DNA from: DATBHZ01 sp036557185
Lineage (GTDB): Bacteria > Actinomycetota > Acidimicrobiia > IMCC26256 > JAENVU01
Assembly (NCBI GenBank): GCA_036557185.1
Contig: DATBHZ010000060.1
Span: 1 to 33,166, forward strand
DNA: 33,166 nt
Reading direction: 5' to 3'
The notes beneath the pieces are model-generated. The model worked only from the letters and a program-made list of their open reading frames with translations. It made no database searches and was not told the origin of the DNA. Position 1 is the stretch's first letter; each line of letters opens with the position of its first letter. Shown here one piece after another: positions 30,524 through 33,166 of this stretch. Both the position numbers and the translations under genes were made by a program.

Positions 30524-31564
30524 ATGGCAGAGGCGCGCGTCCCGTTACGTGTCGTGCACGCGGCCGCGCCCATCCGCATTTGCGACAACGGGGGATGGAC
30601 CGACACGTGGTTCGCCGGGCACGGCGAGGTGTGCAACATCGCGGTCTCGCCGTGCGTGGAGGTGCAGGCACGGGTCCATCCGGTCGGCGCGCTCCCGGAG
30701 CGGGTCGTGCTCGACGTCGCGAGCTACGGCGATCGGTATGCGTTCGACCCGCGCTCATCTCCGGGCCGTCATCCTCTGCTCGAGGCGACGATCGCCGAGA
30801 TCGGGCTTCCCGACGATGCTTCGGTGGAGCTGGGCATCTCTTCCGAAGTGCCCGCCGGCTGCTCCACGGGGACGTCTGCATCCGCGACGGTGGCGCTGAT
30901 CGGTGCGTTGGACGCGCTGACGCCGGGACGTATGACTCCACACGAGGTCGCGTACGCAGCGCACCGGATCGAGGTCGAGCGACTCGGCATCCAATCGGGC
31001 GTCCAGGACCAGCTGTGTGCGGCCTACGGGGGGATCAACTTCATCGAGATCACCTCCTACCCGCACGCGTCCGTGACGCAGCTCTGCCTGCCGGACGCGC
31101 TCTGGCAGGAGCTCGAGGAGCGTCTGCTGCTGGTGTTTCTCGGCCGCGCCCACGTCTCCTCCGACGTGCACGACCGCGTGATCGCCGGCCTGGAGCGCGA
31201 CGGGGACCGCTCGCCGCATCTCGAGGCGCTGCGCCGTGCCGCCCGCGAGGCGAGAGATGCCCTGAACGCGGCGGATCTCTCGGCACTCGGACGCGCCATG
31301 GTCGACAACACTGACGCGCAACGGCGATTGCATCCGGACCTCGTCGGCGAGGCGGCGCAAACGGCGATCGATGTCGCGGCCGCGCACGGAGTATCAGGAT
31401 GGAAGGTGAACGGAGCCGGCGGCGAAGGCGGCAGCCTCACCGTCCTGTGCGACGAGGTCGGCGCGAAGCAGCGGTTGATCGGCGCGCTTCGGGATGCGGA
31501 TCCGCTGTTTCGCCACGTCCCGATCGGGCTCAGCCGCGACGGGCTGCGCGTGTGGGGGAGCTGA
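30524..31564 (+). CDS. GHMP-family sugar kinase (fucokinase/HddA-like)
   Basis: 346 residues. N-terminal AAPIRICDNGGWTDTWFAGHG (motif 1, sugar side), ATP-binding PAGCSTGTSASATVALIGAL (110-129; motif 2 PxxxGLGSSAS with Thr in place of Leu/Ser), GVQDQLCAAYGGINFIEI, and motif 3 KVNGAGGEGGSLTVL (294-308). The overall pattern fits D-glycero-D-manno-heptose 7-phosphate or L-fucose kinases. The sugar is unknown, and no other heptose gene is in the window. Start choice among ATG 30512, 30515 and 30524 is uncertain; 30524 is taken because ATGAGAG lies just upstream and the family sequence begins soon after. Confidence 0.88.
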   Translation: MAEARVPLRVVHAAAPIRICDNGGWTDTWFAGHGEVCNIAVSPCVEVQARVHPVGALPERVVLDVASYGDRYAFDPRSSPGRHPLLEATIAEIGLPDDASVELGISSEVPAGCSTGTSASATVALIGALDALTPGRMTPHEVAYAAHRIEVERLGIQSGVQDQLCAAYGGINFIEITSYPHASVTQLCLPDALWQELEERLLLVFLGRAHVSSDVHDRVIAGLERDGDRSPHLEALRRAAREARDALNAADLSALGRAMVDNTDAQRRLHPDLVGEAAQTAIDVAAAHGVSGWKVNGAGGEGGSLTVLCDEVGAKQRLIGALRDADPLFRHVPIGLSRDGLRVWGS

Positions 31565-31576
31565 TCGCGACAGCTC
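31558..31576. terminator. Hairpin after the GHMP kinase gene (possible bidirectional terminator)
   Basis: GAGCTG (31558-31563) pairs with CAGCTC (31571-31576) across a 7-base loop, at the stop of the kinase and 13 bases before the convergent molybdopterin gene end. No U-tract, so the call is tentative. Confidence 0.35.
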
Positions 31577-31589
31577 ACGCGTTCGACGT

Positions 31590-33166
31590 TCAGATCGTCT
31601 GGCGGTATCCGAAGAACTCGTGGTCGGGGTTGTAGCCGCCGTAGCCACCGGCGACGTCGGCGAAGTCGGCGACGAGCTCGATCCCGCCGAGCCACTTGAC
31701 CTGCTTGAAGCCGAGCTGGATCTCGTTCCGCAGCCGCAACGGCGCGCCGTGTCCGTAGGTGAGCGGTGCGCCGTTCATGTCGTAGGCGAGCATCGACAGC
31801 CGTGAGCGCAGCTGCTCGATCGGGTGCGCGTCGTAGTAGAGGCCTCCGTCGGGTCCGTCGCCGAGCGAGTAGAAGACGGCCCAGCGCGCCTCGGGCGACG
31901 GGCGGACGAGGTCGAGGATCGTTGTCATCGACACGCCGCCCCATCGGGCGACGCCCGACCAGCCCTGGATGCAGAAGTGCTGGGTGATCTGCTCGTGGTG
32001 TGGCAGGGCGCGCAGGTCGGAGAGGCTCAGATCCACGGGGTGTTCGACCAGCCCGTGCACTTCGAGCCGCCACGAGGCGAACCCTTCGTCGTAGAGCCGC
32101 TTGTACTCGTCGGTCGTCGGGAACGAGCCGTTGTGCCAGAAGTACGGGGAGATGTCGTCGGCGTCGTACTCGCCGGGCGTGGCGTCGACGTGCTCGAACA
32201 GCCGTTGGAACGGTCCGACGAGCGCGAACCCGATTCGTTGCACGAGGCGCGGGTGCTCGAGCGTGAAGGGCGTCGCGGCAACCCACGCGACGACGATGGG
32301 CACCATGAGGATCGCGAAGACGATGAAGCCGGTCCAGCTCGAGGCGTCCTGGGCGGCGTAGATGTGGTTCAGGTTGCGCAGCAGCCCGGTCGCGAACACG
32401 AGCGAGACGTGGATCACGATGAAGAACAGGAACCAGCACAACACGAGGAAGTGGATGGACCGCGCGGTCTGGATCGAGAGTCGCCGGCTCACGCGCTTGA
32501 ACCGCGTCGACAGTGCCGGCGACATGCCGAGGCCCGTGATGATCGCGAGCGGAGCCGCGATGAACACCGTCACGAAGTAGGCGAGCTGTTGCAGGCCGTT
32601 GTAGGCGGTCCAGCTTTGTTCGGTCGGCCAGTGCAGCGAGAGGTACTGGATCAGCACCGATGCCGCGGAGGGGAACACCTTCCACGTCGTCGGGACGATC
32701 CGGCGCCACTGCCCGGTCGAGAACAGCAGGACATAGAAGATGGCACCGTTCACGAGCCACAGCACGTCGACGCCGAGGTGCCACCAGCGGGCGAGGCCGA
32801 TCGAGTGGCGGATCCCGGGCAGACCGATCTGGCCCGGCAAGGTCACCGAGTCCTGCTTCGCGGTCCACAGCGGATCGGCTGGGACGGGCTTCTGGAAGCG
32901 GAACCATTCGCGTCCCGGCGTGCAGTGGCGCGTCCAGTACAGACGCGGGTGGTCGGCGAGGATCTGGATGCCCGCGCGGATGATGAAGAGCATGAAGAAC
33001 AGGTTCAAGTAGTGCTGGGCCCCGACCCACCAAGGAAGGCCCGGATGCGTGTGCGGCGAGACGATCGTGCCCGGGTAGCGGGCGATGAACCGCTGCACCG
33101 CAGGCATGTTCCGCAGACCCTGCGCGACCGCGACCGCGACGAGGAGCAGGGCGAAACCGATGGGCA
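31590..33166 (-). CDS. Cytochrome b-molybdopterin oxidoreductase fusion, partial (5' end beyond window)
   Basis: At least 524 residues; the frame stays open to the right edge and the first 19 codons read a membrane helix (PIGFALLLVAVAVAQGL), so the ATG at 33107 is probably internal. The N-terminal half is a cytochrome b561-like membrane domain with helices GAQHYLNLFFMLFIIRAG, RWWHLGVDVLWLVNGAIF, LAYFVTVFIAAPLAIITGL and SIHFLVLCWFLFFIVIHV, whose histidines could bind haem. The C-terminal half is a sulfite-oxidase/YedY-type molybdopterin domain; the Cys encoded at 31971-31973 in QHFCIQGWSGVARWGG is the expected molybdenum ligand. The fusion implies electron exchange with the membrane quinone pool. 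The substrate is unknown. Confidence 0.88.
   Translation of the reverse strand, partial: PIGFALLLVAVAVAQGLRNMPAVQRFIARYPGTIVSPHTHPGLPWWVGAQHYLNLFFMLFIIRAGIQILADHPRLYWTRHCTPGREWFRFQKPVPADPLWTAKQDSVTLPGQIGLPGIRHSIGLARWWHLGVDVLWLVNGAIFYVLLFSTGQWRRIVPTTWKVFPSAASVLIQYLSLHWPTEQSWTAYNGLQQLAYFVTVFIAAPLAIITGLGMSPALSTRFKRVSRRLSIQTARSIHFLVLCWFLFFIVIHVSLVFATGLLRNLNHIYAAQDASSWTGFIVFAILMVPIVVAWVAATPFTLEHPRLVQRIGFALVGPFQRLFEHVDATPGEYDADDISPYFWHNGSFPTTDEYKRLYDEGFASWRLEVHGLVEHPVDLSLSDLRALPHHEQITQHFCIQGWSGVARWGGVSMTTILDLVRPSPEARWAVFYSLGDGPDGGLYYDAHPIEQLRSRLSMLAYDMNGAPLTYGHGAPLRLRNEIQLGFKQVKWLGGIELVADFADVAGGYGGYNPDHEFFGYRQTI

Noticed and set aside
1..33166. Mobile elements, prophage, CRISPR, tRNA or rRNA
   Set aside because: No transposase or integrase, no spaced repeat array, no cloverleaf or rRNA sequence was noticed; gene style is uniform throughout.

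Overview
The window is dense, GC-rich bacterial DNA with short intergenic gaps, frequent GTG/TTG starts, many four-base ATGA/GTGA start/stop overlaps and several apparent leaderless promoters. Together with an ECF42-type sigma factor paired with a DGPF protein, an Rv0194-like fused ABC exporter, GH15 enzyme and several lipoproteins, this points to a high-GC actinobacterium. An Acidimicrobiia-like lineage is my guess, not something the sequence proves. I saw no rRNA, tRNA, CRISPR array, insertion sequence, integrase or phage gene; the region reads as chromosomal.

Layout. 1-2381: minus-strand SDR dehydrogenase (cut by the left edge) coupled to an NTF2-like protein, then an SRPBCC/ArsR pair with a palindromic operator over the ArsR start codon. 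2485-4840: a phosphate module, a PhoU domain fused to a DUF47 (Pit-accessory) domain, tail-to-tail with a Pit phosphate transporter. 4913-8440: an exported redox/esterase group: an LpqC-like esterase lipoprotein overlapping a PQQ-type beta-propeller lipoprotein, divergent from a SURNod19-like protein with copper-monooxygenase-like motifs. 8454-14012: SDR, GH15 glycosidase, a flavoprotein disulfide reductase next to a redoxin (both lacking an expected catalytic residue), a 36-residue Rho_N-like protein and a DUF72 protein. 14001-15600: ECF42 sigma factor plus its DGPF partner, preceded by a candidate ECF42 promoter.

15765-20563 is the most unusual part. It has a small unknown protein, a CxxC-containing small protein, and a membrane-anchored fusion of YceI, cytochrome c and a PHM-type copper monooxygenase. 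Divergent to the fusion is a tightly overlapping cassette of a lipoprotein, a CPBP intramembrane protease and a bitopic membrane protein. 20545-25753: a crotonase-fold protein missing one catalytic glutamate, then a MarR-controlled two-in-one ABC exporter with a palindromic operator and leaderless promoter. 25754-28261: an apparent operon of HAD phosphatase, UBP-type zinc finger, NTF2-like protein and ketopantoate-reductase-like enzyme. 28330-33166: polytopic membrane protein, VOC protein, NimA-like flavoprotein, GHMP sugar kinase, and a cytochrome b/molybdopterin oxidoreductase fusion cut by the right edge.

How the genes work together: the clearest functional units are phosphate uptake (PhoU-DUF47 with Pit), the ECF42/DGPF regulatory pair, the ArsR/SRPBCC and MarR/ABC self-regulated pairs, and a set of extracytoplasmic metal/redox enzymes (quinoprotein, copper-monooxygenase fold proteins, cytochrome c, molybdenum enzyme). 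Links between the last group are inferred from proximity only.
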